From contig JANQSA010000059.1 in the NCBI GenBank assembly GCA_028284285.1, forward strand, positions 1 through 64,000: a stretch of DNA of 64,000 bases, written 5' to 3'. Below the pieces are notes generated by a model. The model was not told the DNA's origin and did no database searches. It saw nothing but the letters and a program-made list of their open reading frames with translations. Numbering within the stretch: position 1 is the stretch's first letter; every line of letters begins with the position of its first letter. Made by a program: the position numbers and the translations under genes. This DNA comes from Croceivirga sp. GTDB taxonomy: Bacteria > Bacteroidota > Bacteroidia > Flavobacteriales > Flavobacteriaceae. Of this stretch, positions 9,649 through 18,681 are shown piece by piece.

Positions 9649-10302
9649 ATGGCACAGTCAAAATCAACAAAAAAACTGTTTAACATGGCCTACGGGCTGG
9701 GAGCATCGGTGGTGATCATTGGTGCACTATTTAAGATCCTGCACTGGGAATTCGGTCCCCTTACCGGTGGATTACTTCTAGCTGTTGGATTGATCACCGA
9801 AGCTTTGATTTTTGCAATCTCCGCATTTGAACCCGTAGATGATGAATACGATTGGTCTTTGGTTTACCCGGAACTAAATGGGGGTAACAACAAAGGCAAA
9901 AAGAATGATGTAAAAGAAGCACAGGAAGCTGAAGGCATGCTATCCAGAAAATTGGATGAGTTGTTAAAAGAAGCCAATATAGATTCTCAGTTGTTTAACA
10001 GCCTGGGTGAGAGTATCAAAAGTTTTGAAGGCGCAGCCAAGAACATTGCTCCTACTACAGATGCTATCCAGAATACGCAGAAATATTCTGAGGAGTTGTC
10101 TCATGCAGCTGCCCAAATGGAGTCCTTGAACAGCTTGTACAAAGTTCAGCTGGAAAGTGCCAGCCGTCAGGCTTCCATCAATGAAGAAGTAGTACAAAAT
10201 GCCGGTGCACTTAAGGATCAAATGGAATCTTTGGCATCCAACCTCTCCTCTTTAAATGGAGTATATGGAGGTATGCTGTCAGCAATGGCAAGCAAAAACT
10301 AA
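9649..10302 (+). CDS. gldL: Gliding motor / type IX secretion inner-membrane protein GldL
   Basis: A 217-residue inner-membrane protein, the stator-like part of the proton-driven GldLM motor. Two transmembrane helices lie near residues 12-30 and 37-57. The charged residues conserved in the family are visible: Lys29, His32 and Glu51, matching the membrane Lys/His/Glu of Flavobacterium johnsoniae GldL. The conserved FEPVDDEYDWSLVYPEL follows the second helix, and the rest is a cytoplasmic helical region. Only 75 bp after gldK and 59 bp before gldM. Confidence 0.98.
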   Translation: MAQSKSTKKLFNMAYGLGASVVIIGALFKILHWEFGPLTGGLLLAVGLITEALIFAISAFEPVDDEYDWSLVYPELNGGNNKGKKNDVKEAQEAEGMLSRKLDELLKEANIDSQLFNSLGESIKSFEGAAKNIAPTTDAIQNTQKYSEELSHAAAQMESLNSLYKVQLESASRQASINEEVVQNAGALKDQMESLASNLSSLNGVYGGMLSAMASKN

Positions 10303-10361
10303 TTAGGACACTGATTGAAAACCAAACCCAGATCATTAATTATCGCTAATTAGTAAAACAC

Positions 10362-11942
10362 ATGGCATCAGGAAAACAATCACCACGTCAAAAGATGATC
10401 AACTTAATGTATTTGATCTTCATTGCGATGTTGGCGTTAAATATGAGCAAGGAAGTGCTTGCCGCTTTTGGTCTAATGAACGAAAAGCTGGAAGAGTCCA
10501 ATGCTAAAACCGACGAAAATAACCTGGCATTTTTTGGAAATTTAGCCACCAAGGCTGAAGAAAATGAAGCGGAGTATGGCGAGTTATATAAAAATGCTCA
10601 GGAAGTACAACAACTATCCAACGAGTATTATCAGTACTTAGAGGAGTTAAAAACCAAAATGACCCAAGATCTCGATGATCCTAAGGACTACGTGGTTATG
10701 GACAAATCCGACTACCTGGATAACTTGTTTTTCCAGGGGGATAATCTTAAACCCGAAGGACAAAAGTTCCTGGATTTGGCAAATAACTACCGGGAGGGAG
10801 TTATTGAAGCGTTACCGGCCGGAAAATTTGAAGACATCAAAGCAGCGGTTAAAACACGATTTGCAACCGGAGATGGTAAGAAAGACGATGGTAAAGTAGA
10901 AAAACGCGATGGTACCCGTCAGGATTGGATCAACTATCACTATGAAGGCTTTCCCTTAGTGGCTTCTTTAACGAAAATCACCCAATTACAAGCCGATATC
11001 AAAGCAACCGAACAGGATGTGTTTAAAGGTCTTTTGGAAGGGAACTTAACCGCAGCAGTTTCGTTGACGAACTTTGCTACTTCTTTGAATGCTTCAAAGT
11101 CTGCCTTTTACAGTGGTGAAAAGTATGATGGAAAGATCATCATCAGTAAAACAGATAAAACTTCTACTCCGGTACGAGCTGAGTTGACCTTAGATGGTAG
11201 AAAGCTCACAGAAGGTAGAGATTACCGTTTGGAAGCAGGTGGTGTACAGATGTTGATTAGTGCAGGATCCGCTGGAGATCATGAGGTTGCCGGTACAATG
11301 TATTTTATGCAGGACGGTAAGGAAATTGAAGTACCAGTGAAGAATAAGTTCGCTACAATCAATAAGCCTAACGCTGCTGTAATTTCGGCAGATAAGATGA
11401 ACGTAGTGTATCGCGGTGTGGCCAATCCAATGACCATTTCTATCCCTGGTATTCCTGACAACAAAGTATCTGCCAATGCTCCCGGCCTAAGACAAGTGAG
11501 CGGTAGCAAGTACATCATGAATCCGGGTACCGGTAGAGAGGTTACGATAAGTGCTTCCGGTGTATTGCCAGATGGTCAGCGTATCAGTACGCCTGCTACC
11601 TTCCGTATCAAGGATATTCCAAGACCGGCAGGTACGGTGAGCAAGCAAGCCGGTAGCGTGAAGTTACCAAGAAGAAACCTGGAGATCGCTACGATCAGTG
11701 CCATGTTGGAGGATTTTGACTTTGATTTGAACCTTGCAGTGAGCGGATTCAAATTCAAAGTGCCCGGTCAGCCAACCGTTGCTGTAAGTGGCGATAAATT
11801 GGATTCAAGAGCCAAGTCGGCGCTTAAACGTGCCAGAAGAGGCGACGCGGTTCAGATCTTTGATATCCAGGCCTTTATAACCAACAACAAGAGTTACAAA
11901 TTGAAAAAGGTATCTCCTGTTGTGATTGAATTGACAAATTAA
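10362..11942 (+). CDS. gldM: Gliding motor / type IX secretion protein GldM
   Basis: A 526-residue protein with one N-terminal transmembrane helix (MINLMYLIFIAMLALNM, about residues 12-28) and a long periplasmic part of four domains that carries motor torque across the periplasm to the GldKN ring. The start MASGKQSPRQKMINLMYL is typical for the family, and the length is close to that of the F. johnsoniae protein. It lies between gldL and gldN, 11 bp before gldN. Confidence 0.98.
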   Translation: MASGKQSPRQKMINLMYLIFIAMLALNMSKEVLAAFGLMNEKLEESNAKTDENNLAFFGNLATKAEENEAEYGELYKNAQEVQQLSNEYYQYLEELKTKMTQDLDDPKDYVVMDKSDYLDNLFFQGDNLKPEGQKFLDLANNYREGVIEALPAGKFEDIKAAVKTRFATGDGKKDDGKVEKRDGTRQDWINYHYEGFPLVASLTKITQLQADIKATEQDVFKGLLEGNLTAAVSLTNFATSLNASKSAFYSGEKYDGKIIISKTDKTSTPVRAELTLDGRKLTEGRDYRLEAGGVQMLISAGSAGDHEVAGTMYFMQDGKEIEVPVKNKFATINKPNAAVISADKMNVVYRGVANPMTISIPGIPDNKVSANAPGLRQVSGSKYIMNPGTGREVTISASGVLPDGQRISTPATFRIKDIPRPAGTVSKQAGSVKLPRRNLEIATISAMLEDFDFDLNLAVSGFKFKVPGQPTVAVSGDKLDSRAKSALKRARRGDAVQIFDIQAFITNNKSYKLKKVSPVVIELTN

Positions 11943-11953
11943 AGAATACCATT

Positions 11954-12856
11954 ATGAATTGGAAAAATGTAGTCGTAGTTGGAGTCCTAAGCTTTTTACC
12001 ACTCTCCCTATTGGCGCAGGCAAACATCCTGAATGCCAAAAAGCCGGAAGATATTGGTAAGAAAACGGAAGCCCAGATGGAGGCCGATGATGATGAGCCT
12101 CTGGAATATGGATATGTGGATGACAGGGATATCCTGTGGTCCAAAACCGTATGGGAAGTTATTGACCTGGATGAACGTGTAAACTTTCCCCTGTACTACC
12201 CTACAGATACCATTGGTATCGGGTCAGACAGAAGGTCGCTGTTCCACGTTTTGATGAAAAACATCCAAAGTGGAAAACTGACCGATGTGTACACGGATTC
12301 CTATTTCACAGAAAAAAGGACGCTAGGTGACCTGGACGCTACCTTACAGAGTGTAGATACCACAGATTACGGGTATGAGCAGATCAATGCAGGAGAACAG
12401 CTTTCGGAAGAGTTTGTCATCCGACGCGATCTTACTGCTGCAGATATCGAAGAATACCGTATCAAAGGGATTTGGTACTTTGACAAGCGTCAGGGGGAAC
12501 TTAAGTACAGGTTATTGGGTATTGCCCCGGTAGCTCCTGATGTGAATTTTGTGGATGACGAGTCCATGGATCCTAATGAAAACAAAGTGGAACTCTTTTG
12601 GATATGGTACCCCAGTGCACGTCAGATCCTGCACGATGCCAAAGTATTCAACAACAGAAATTCGGCCCAGCCTATTTCATTTGACATGTTGTTGAATGCC
12701 AGAAGGTTTAACGGAGTTATCTATAAGGAGGACAACGTTCACGGCGATCGTGAGATCAAAGACTATATTTTTGATAATGCCCTGTTCCAGCTCTTGGAAG
12801 CCAATAGGATAAAAGAAACTATCCGGGATAGGGAACAAGATATGTGGGCCTATTAG
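11954..12856 (+). CDS. gldN: Gliding motility / type IX secretion protein GldN
   Basis: A 300-residue periplasmic protein that pairs with GldK in the secretion ring. A Sec signal peptide (NVVVVGVLSFLPLSLLAQA) is followed by the family body, with motifs such as DDRDILWSKTVWEVIDLDE and VELFWIWYPSARQILH. It is the last gene of gldKLMN and is followed by a strong hairpin terminator at 12891. Confidence 0.97.
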   Translation: MNWKNVVVVGVLSFLPLSLLAQANILNAKKPEDIGKKTEAQMEADDDEPLEYGYVDDRDILWSKTVWEVIDLDERVNFPLYYPTDTIGIGSDRRSLFHVLMKNIQSGKLTDVYTDSYFTEKRTLGDLDATLQSVDTTDYGYEQINAGEQLSEEFVIRRDLTAADIEEYRIKGIWYFDKRQGELKYRLLGIAPVAPDVNFVDDESMDPNENKVELFWIWYPSARQILHDAKVFNNRNSAQPISFDMLLNARRFNGVIYKEDNVHGDREIKDYIFDNALFQLLEANRIKETIRDREQDMWAY

Positions 12857-12890
12857 ATGGGCATCCATTTTTCCAATTCAATATAAAGCA

Positions 12891-12921
12891 AAAGCCCTGG
12901 CGTAATCGTCAGGGCTTTTTT
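12891..12921 (+). terminator. Intrinsic terminator of the gldKLMN operon
   Basis: AAAGCCCTG (12891-12899) pairs with CAGGGCTTT (12910-12918). The stem can be extended inwards through GCG/CGT to a TAAT loop, and T residues follow. It lies 34 bp after gldN. Confidence 0.9.
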
Positions 12922-12932
12922 CGTAAAGCGCG

Positions 12933-12940
12933 TATTTTTG
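12933..12940 (+). promoter_or_regulatory. Candidate -7 element of the FAD oxidoreductase gene
   Basis: TATTTTTG matches TAnnTTTG and ends 4 bp before the ATG at 12945, so the transcript would be leaderless or nearly so. A short inverted repeat AGCGC...GCGCT (12927-12931 and 12940-12944) brackets the box and could be an operator. No -33 TTG was found. Confidence 0.4.
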
Positions 12941-12944
12941 CGCT

Positions 12945-13988
12945 ATGCTGGATTATTTGGTTGTTGGCCTGGGACTGGCCGGGATGGCTTTTTGTGAGCA
13001 ATTGGAAAAAAGAGGGAGGTCGTTTTTAGCTATAGATGACGCCTCACAGCAAGCTTCGTTGGTAGCCGGTGGACTGTACAATCCTGTGATCTTAAAACGC
13101 TTTACCCTGGCATGGAAAGCAAGGGAACAGATGGATATAGCCCTCCCATTTTATGCCGATCTGGAACGCAAGCTGGGCGTGCCATTGGACTACAAAGTTC
13201 CCGTATATCGCAGATTTGCTTCTTTAGAAGAACAGAACAACTGGTTTGAAGCCGCTGATAAGCCGGGCCTGGAATATTTTTTATCCACTACTCTGGTGAA
13301 GAATACCAATACGTCCATCCATGCTCCTTTCGGTTTTGGAGAGGTGAAATATACCGGAAGAGTGGACACCAAACAGCTGTTGCAACACTATGCGCAGTAT
13401 CTGCTGCAGAAAAATGCCCTAAATAATGAACGGTTCAATTTTGACGCACTGGAGATTCATGACGATTTTGTCCGCTACAAACACCTCACCGCAAAACAAG
13501 TGATCTTTGCAGAAGGCTTTGGATTACAACACAATCCTTTTTTTAACTATTTGCCACTGCATGGGACTAAAGGAGAATTGCTGACCATAAACGCCCCTGA
13601 ACTACGGGAAACAAAAGTGATCAAATCCGCTGTATTTATCATTCCCTTGGAAGAGGATTTGTACAGAATTGGGGCTACCTACAAATGGAAAGACAAGACC
13701 AATAGCCCTACGCAAGAGGCAAGAACAGAACTATTGGACAAACTGCGGACCTTTTTAAACTGCCCCTACGAAGTTGTTGGACATGTGGCTGGGATACGCC
13801 CAACCGTAGCAGATAGAAGGCCGCTGGTAGGGAGGCATCCACGGTATGCTAACATTTACATCCTTAACGGTTTCGGCTCCAGGGGGGTGTTGATAGCGCC
13901 TTATGCAGCCAGACACTTGTACGACCTGGTAGAAGGTGGGCAGGCTATTCCTGCTGAAATGGATATTCTCCGATTCAGGGAAAAGTAG
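12945..13988 (+). CDS. FAD-dependent oxidoreductase of the D-amino-acid oxidase (DAO) family
   Basis: A 347-residue cytosolic flavoprotein. The N-terminal FAD-binding motif is DYLVVGLGLAGMAFCEQL (GxGxxG), and the C-terminal DAO signature region is visible as GIRPTVADRRPLVGRHP and NGFGSRGVLIAPYAARHL. It probably oxidises a C-N bond of an amino acid or related amine, but the substrate cannot be read from the sequence. It is separated from gldN by a terminator and has its own promoter-like box. Its stop codon lies 1 bp from the stop codon of the convergent DUF983 gene. Confidence 0.85.
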   Translation: MLDYLVVGLGLAGMAFCEQLEKRGRSFLAIDDASQQASLVAGGLYNPVILKRFTLAWKAREQMDIALPFYADLERKLGVPLDYKVPVYRRFASLEEQNNWFEAADKPGLEYFLSTTLVKNTNTSIHAPFGFGEVKYTGRVDTKQLLQHYAQYLLQKNALNNERFNFDALEIHDDFVRYKHLTAKQVIFAEGFGLQHNPFFNYLPLHGTKGELLTINAPELRETKVIKSAVFIIPLEEDLYRIGATYKWKDKTNSPTQEARTELLDKLRTFLNCPYEVVGHVAGIRPTVADRRPLVGRHPRYANIYILNGFGSRGVLIAPYAARHLYDLVEGGQAIPAEMDILRFREK

Positions 13989-13989
13989 T

Positions 13990-14379
13990 TTACCCCTTCT
14001 TCTTAGCCCAACTTTTATCGTATTTGATAAAAAAGTTGATCCAAATATTCCTGGAGAGGCGAATAATTACAGGTAAAAAGACTACTAAAGTAATTACTAT
14101 GGCGATAAATGCAGTTTTCAGACTCGCTCCAACAAAGAGAAAGGAAATCACAAAAGCAGCAACGGCAAATGCGATACCCACAGCATAACTAACATACATG
14201 GAACCATAGAAAAAAGAGGGTTCAATTTTGTATTTGGTGTGGCAGTGGGAGCATCTTTCGTGCATCTTAAACAGTTGGTTGGGGACATAAGGATTTGTAT
14301 TAACATACATACTCTCCTGATGGCATTTGGGACAACTTCCTGTTAAAATACTGTACAGTTTGGAGCCTTTTTTTAACAT
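13990..14379 (-). CDS. DUF983 membrane protein with zinc-ribbon-like cysteines
   Basis: A 129-residue protein of the DUF983 family, function unknown. Two cysteine pairs near the N-terminus (CPKCHQE and CSHCHTKY) suggest a small zinc ribbon. Two hydrophobic helices follow (VGIAFAVAAFVISFLFVGA and TAFIAIVITLVVFLPVIIR). An open frame continues upstream to 14457, but the family start MLKKGSKLYSILTGSCPKC fits the ATG at 14379, which also leaves a 63-bp divergent promoter gap to the ABC-F gene. It converges with the FAD oxidoreductase gene. Confidence 0.85.
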   Translation of the reverse strand: MLKKGSKLYSILTGSCPKCHQESMYVNTNPYVPNQLFKMHERCSHCHTKYKIEPSFFYGSMYVSYAVGIAFAVAAFVISFLFVGASLKTAFIAIVITLVVFLPVIIRLSRNIWINFFIKYDKSWAKKKG

Positions 14380-14442
14380 TTGCAGCGGTTTGTGCAAAAT
14401 TACGAAATAGCAATTTGCTCTTGGGTAACTTTTATCACCGGA

Positions 14443-16350
14443 ATGCTTAATATCCATAATATATCGGTCTCTTTTGGGGGAGCACTTCTTTTTGAGGAGC
14501 TTGCCTTTCGGCTTAATCCGGGAGACAAAGTGGGGCTAATAGGTAAAAACGGCGCCGGAAAATCAACCCTTTTAAAGATATTGTCCGGTGAAATGACCGC
14601 AGACTCCGGAACTATAGCTGCGGATAAAGAGGTGAAGATCGGACACTTGAAGCAGGATATTGATTTTGAGTCAGGGAAGACAGTTTTAGAAGAAGCATAT
14701 CAGGCATTCGAAGCTGTTCAACAACTTGAGCTGGAGTTGGAAAAGATTAATGAACAGCTGGCAGATAGGACGGATTACGAGAGCGATGGTTACCATCAAC
14801 TCATGGTGGATCTCAATGAAATTACCCATCGCTATGAGATTATGGGGGGATACCAATACCAGGGGGAAACCGAAAAGGTACTGTTAGGACTGGGTTTTCA
14901 ACGTGGGGATTTTGATAAGCCCACCGAAACCTTTTCCGGGGGATGGCGTATGCGTATTGAGTTGGCAAAGCTATTGTTACAGCGCAATGATGTTTTACTA
15001 CTGGATGAGCCCACCAACCACCTGGATATAGAATCTATTATTTGGCTGGAACAGTTCTTAAGAACCTATCCCGGAGCGGTAGTATTGGTGTCCCATGATA
15101 AAATGTTTTTGGATAATGTAACCAATCGTACTATCGAAATAACCTTGGGGAGGATGTATGATTACCACAAACCGTACTCCGAATACCTGGCGCAGAGAGC
15201 GGAAATACGAGAGCAGCAACGCAATGCACAAAAGAATCAGGAGAAACAGATTCAACATATGGAAAAGCTTATAGAAAAGTTTCGTGCCAAAGCAAGTAAA
15301 GCGGCTATGGCACAATCCCTGATCAAAAAGCTGGATAGAATAGACCGGATAGTAGTGGATGGGGAAGATAAGGCAGTGATGAAAGTCCGTTTTCCGGTTT
15401 CAGTACAACCTGGCAAAGTGGTTTTTGAACTGGAAAGGCTTTCCAAGAGCTATGGAAAGAAAGCGGTAGTAAAGGAGGTTGCTATGCTGGTGGAACGGGG
15501 TAGCAAAACGGCTTTTGTTGGGCAAAACGGGCAAGGAAAAACTACCTTGGCCAGGATTATGGTGGGGGAGTTGGATTATGAAGGGCATTTAAAACAAGGG
15601 CACAATGTACAAATTGGCTATTTTGCTCAGGATCAGGCCAACTATCTGGAAGATAGGAAAACAGTATATGACACCATGGTAGATGCTGCTAACGAAAGTA
15701 ACCGAAGTAAGGTGAGGGATATTCTCGGGGCATTTTTATTTAGCGGGGAGGATGTGGAAAAGCAGGTTAAAGTGTTATCCGGAGGAGAGCGTAACCGATT
15801 GGCCCTGGCTAAAATGTTGTTGCAACCCTTCAATGTTTTAGTAATGGATGAACCGACCAACCACCTGGATATTACCTCTAAAGAGGTGTTGAAACAAGCA
15901 CTGCTAAACTTTGAAGGGACGTTGATTTTGGTGTCCCATGACCGGGATTTTTTACAAGGGCTCACCAACAAAGTGCTTGAATTTAAAGACGGAGACGTAA
16001 AAGAATATCTCGGGGATATTAACTTCTATCTGGAATCTCGAAATGTTGAGGATTTTCGGAAGATTGAACGTAAGAGTGTTGGCACAGATAGCAGCATTTC
16101 GTCTGAGCCTAAGAAAAATAACGATTATCAGGAGCAAAAAAAGATCAAATCGTTAAAAAATAAGCTAAGCGGGATTGAAAAAAGGATCACGAATTTGGAA
16201 AAGGAAATAGGAACAATGGATCATGATCTTTTGATGAACTACGATCAAACCGTTGCTGATCCCGGTTTCTTTGATACCTATCATGCTAAAAAGAAGTTGC
16301 TGGAGCAGTTGATGGAAGAATGGGAAGATATATCCAGTACCTTGGAGTAA
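14443..16350 (+). CDS. ABC-F family ATPase (ribosome-associated)
   Basis: A 635-residue soluble protein with two ABC domains and no membrane segments. The first domain has Walker A IGKNGAGKST, signature FSGGWRMR and Walker B VLLLDEPTNHLD. The second has VGQNGQGKTT, LSGGERNR and VLVMDEPTNHLD. A basic linker rich in Arg/Lys lies between them, and a C-terminal coiled coil follows (about residues 550-635, KKIKSLKNKLSGIEKRITNLEK). This matches the Uup / ABC-F class, which binds the ribosomal E site or acts on translation. The start at 14443 (MLNIHNISVSFGG) is preferred over an upstream in-frame start at 14380 that would overlap the divergent gene region. Confidence 0.93.
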   Translation: MLNIHNISVSFGGALLFEELAFRLNPGDKVGLIGKNGAGKSTLLKILSGEMTADSGTIAADKEVKIGHLKQDIDFESGKTVLEEAYQAFEAVQQLELELEKINEQLADRTDYESDGYHQLMVDLNEITHRYEIMGGYQYQGETEKVLLGLGFQRGDFDKPTETFSGGWRMRIELAKLLLQRNDVLLLDEPTNHLDIESIIWLEQFLRTYPGAVVLVSHDKMFLDNVTNRTIEITLGRMYDYHKPYSEYLAQRAEIREQQRNAQKNQEKQIQHMEKLIEKFRAKASKAAMAQSLIKKLDRIDRIVVDGEDKAVMKVRFPVSVQPGKVVFELERLSKSYGKKAVVKEVAMLVERGSKTAFVGQNGQGKTTLARIMVGELDYEGHLKQGHNVQIGYFAQDQANYLEDRKTVYDTMVDAANESNRSKVRDILGAFLFSGEDVEKQVKVLSGGERNRLALAKMLLQPFNVLVMDEPTNHLDITSKEVLKQALLNFEGTLILVSHDRDFLQGLTNKVLEFKDGDVKEYLGDINFYLESRNVEDFRKIERKSVGTDSSISSEPKKNNDYQEQKKIKSLKNKLSGIEKRITNLEKEIGTMDHDLLMNYDQTVADPGFFDTYHAKKKLLEQLMEEWEDISSTLE

Positions 16351-16441
16351 GAAAATAGGAAAATTCATACCTACAAAATACCCTCCCAAACCACAACTTA
16401 TTAAAGATTCACAACAAAATCAGCAATTTATCGCAACAGAA

Positions 16442-16477
16442 TTTGCTTGGTACACCTACTAAGTCTTACTTTGTAGG
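16442..16477 (+). promoter_or_regulatory. Candidate promoter with inverted repeat, LRR gene
   Basis: TTTG (16442-16445), 21 bp, then TACTTTG (16467-16473) resembles a promoter with a one-base-short -7 box. An imperfect palindrome CCTACTAAG / CTTTGTAGG (16455-16463 and 16469-16477) overlaps the -7 box. A third copy of the motif, TACCTACAAA, lies at 16368-16377 and is the perfect inverse of 16470-16479. This arrangement could bind a repressor. Confidence 0.4.
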
Positions 16478-16504
16478 TAAATTCACACGAAGAAATTAAG
16501 ATAA

Positions 16505-17392
16505 ATGAAAAATTATATACTCTTTTATCTAACGGTTGTTATGTTTAGCTTTCAGGGCTTTTCGTTTTCAACCGAAATTCCTAAATCTGAGAAAAAAGCA
16601 TTAGTAGACCTTTACGAAAGTACGAATGGAGCGCATTGGAAAGAGGTATGGGATCTTGCTAAGCCTGTATCTACCTGGAAAGGCGTTCAACTACGTGACA
16701 ATCGTGTTATTGGCTTACACCTCTTCAATAATCAACTAGAAGGTACACTTCCCGAGAGTATTGGGGATCTGAAATATCTGGAACACTTAAATCTGGCTTT
16801 TAACAATCTCACCGGTGTATTGCCCAAGAACATTGCCGCTCTAACACGCTTAAGGGTGCTGAAATTGGAGATGAATAGGATTAAAGGCGCATTGCCGGAA
16901 GGTATTGGGAAATTGGAACATCTGGAAGAGTTTTCAATATTCAATAATTTCTTGTCCGGACCTATTCCCGAAAGCTTTGGAAAACTGAAAAATCTAAAAA
17001 CCTTAAATCTTTCCAGTAACAATTTAAATGGCATAATTCCCAAATCATTGGGAAACCTTTCCCGCTTAGAGCGCTTGGGGCTGTTTGAAAATAACCTGGA
17101 AGGTGTTATTCCCTCGGAAATGGGAAAATTAAGTGCGCTTAAAGAACTGGTGCTAGCCAACAACCGATTAGGTGGTGATATTCCAGCTGAATTCGGGCAA
17201 TTGGCCAGTCTGGAAATCTTGCAGATCCAGAATAATCGATTTGATGCCTATACCGGCCTTCGCTATATGGATGCCAATAATTTACTGGTGTTTGATACAG
17301 ATGACACCTCAATAAATCCTTATAATCAAATCAATCTTCAACGTACGCGTATGGCGGATACCAAGTTTGAAGATGTAGACGATAATGAGTAG
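16505..17392 (+). CDS. Secreted leucine-rich-repeat protein, plant-type repeats
   Basis: A 295-residue exported protein. An N-terminal signal peptide (NYILFYLTVVMFSFQGFSFS) is followed by an N-cap (LVDLYESTNGAHWKEVWDL) and about seven leucine-rich repeats of 24 residues of the plant-specific class, shown by LxGxIP motifs such as LSGPIPESFGKL, LNGIIPKSLGNL and LEGVIPSEMGKL. The repeats end in an acidic tail. Such repeats form a curved surface for protein or glycan binding; a ligand cannot be named. No type IX C-terminal domain or lipobox is evident. It stands alone between ABC-F and a strong terminator. Confidence 0.88.
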   Translation: MKNYILFYLTVVMFSFQGFSFSTEIPKSEKKALVDLYESTNGAHWKEVWDLAKPVSTWKGVQLRDNRVIGLHLFNNQLEGTLPESIGDLKYLEHLNLAFNNLTGVLPKNIAALTRLRVLKLEMNRIKGALPEGIGKLEHLEEFSIFNNFLSGPIPESFGKLKNLKTLNLSSNNLNGIIPKSLGNLSRLERLGLFENNLEGVIPSEMGKLSALKELVLANNRLGGDIPAEFGQLASLEILQIQNNRFDAYTGLRYMDANNLLVFDTDDTSINPYNQINLQRTRMADTKFEDVDDNE

Positions 17393-17419
17393 TTAGTTAT
17401 ACTTTAGTTTGTTTGGTTC

Positions 17420-17447
17420 GGGGACACAGTACTGTGTCCCCTTTTTT
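17420..17447 (+). terminator. Intrinsic terminator after the LRR gene
   Basis: GGGGACACAGT / ACTGTGTCCCC is a perfect 11-bp inverted repeat with almost no loop, followed by TTTTTT. It lies 27 bp after the stop codon. Confidence 0.9.
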
Positions 17448-17515
17448 GTTTATGTCTTTCGCGGACTACATAGACATTTATGAAATATTTAACCCGTGAC
17501 AGCTTAGGAAGACAA

Positions 17516-17523
17516 TAGATTTG
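17516..17523 (+). promoter_or_regulatory. Candidate -7 element of the RND efflux operon
   Basis: TAGATTTG is a perfect TAnnTTTG box 21 bp upstream of the adaptor gene ATG. A matching -33 TTG is not obvious. Confidence 0.45.
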
Positions 17524-17544
17524 TGCTGAACTAATCAATATTCC

Positions 17545-18681
17545 ATGCGGAAAATTATTCTTTCGGTTATATTGGGCATATTCATTATTGGGGGAGCCAT
17601 CCTGGGCGCTAATTTCATAGCCAACAGCAAAACGGATCGAAGGCCCCAACCTCAAAAGGTCATTAAAACAGTGTTTGTAGATACTGTTCAAAATGGTGTT
17701 GTACCCATAATGGTGCCGGCAAACGGCAACCTGGTAGCGAAAGATAGAGTAGAGCTGTATGCTGAGGTACAAGGTGTATTTAGAAAGGGAAGTAAACCGT
17801 TTAAAACAGGACAAGAATATCGGAGTGGTGAGACCTTAATTCGTATTGATGCCGCTGAATATTATGCTTCCGTGCAGGCGGCAAAAAGTGATCTTTATAA
17901 CCTGATCACTTCAATAATGCCGGATCTACAGTTGGATTATCCGGAGCATTTTCCGAAATGGCAAGACTACCTGGTAAGCTTTGATTTGGAAAAAACTACC
18001 CCGGAACTGCCTCCCATCACTGCGGAAAAAGAAAAGTATTTCATTACCGGGAGGGGCATTTTTAGCAGCTACTATAATGTTAAAAATCTGGAGCAGCGTT
18101 TATCCAAATACACCATATCCACCCCTTTTAACGGTATATTAACCGAGGCTTTGGTTACGGAAGGTACCCTGGTTCGTGCGGGACAAAAGCTCGGGGAATT
18201 TATCAAAACGGGCACCTACGAACTTGAGGTGGCCATAAGCAAAACCTATGCCGATTTTCTAAGGGTTGGTGAAACTGTAGAATTGACCAATCTGGACAAG
18301 ACACAAAAGTATTTGGGAAAAGTGATTCGCGTAAATGGCCGGGTAGATCAGGCTACACAAACCATAACCACATTTATAGAAGTAAAAGGGGAAAACCTTA
18401 GGGAGGGGCAATATCTTGAAGCCCAGCTCAGCGCTAAAGAAGAAGAGAATGCCATAGAAATTGACCGTTCCTTGCTCACAGAGGACAATCAGATTTTTGT
18501 AGTTCGGGATTCTATCTTGGACTTGATGCCGGTAAATCCCATCTATTTTACAGATCGGAAAGTGGTGCTTAAGGATGTACCCAACGGGGAAACTATTGTT
18601 TCCAAACCTTTGGTAGGCGCTTACGCCGGGATGTTGGTCAAGATTTACGGTACAGAGGAAGTCAAAAATGCTGCCGAATGA
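17545..18681 (+). CDS. RND efflux periplasmic adaptor (HlyD/AcrA family)
   Basis: A 378-residue membrane fusion protein that joins the RND pump to the outer-membrane channel. The N-terminus is a signal anchor (IILSVILGIFIIGGAILGANF). The lipoyl-like and barrel parts are recognisable in ELYAEVQGVFRKG, YTISTPFNGILTEALVTEG and LRVGETVELTNLDK. The central helical hairpin is short and not a clear long coiled coil. The gene overlaps the pump gene by 4 bp (ATGA), so the three efflux genes form one operon. Confidence 0.93.
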   Translation: MRKIILSVILGIFIIGGAILGANFIANSKTDRRPQPQKVIKTVFVDTVQNGVVPIMVPANGNLVAKDRVELYAEVQGVFRKGSKPFKTGQEYRSGETLIRIDAAEYYASVQAAKSDLYNLITSIMPDLQLDYPEHFPKWQDYLVSFDLEKTTPELPPITAEKEKYFITGRGIFSSYYNVKNLEQRLSKYTISTPFNGILTEALVTEGTLVRAGQKLGEFIKTGTYELEVAISKTYADFLRVGETVELTNLDKTQKYLGKVIRVNGRVDQATQTITTFIEVKGENLREGQYLEAQLSAKEEENAIEIDRSLLTEDNQIFVVRDSILDLMPVNPIYFTDRKVVLKDVPNGETIVSKPLVGAYAGMLVKIYGTEEVKNAAE

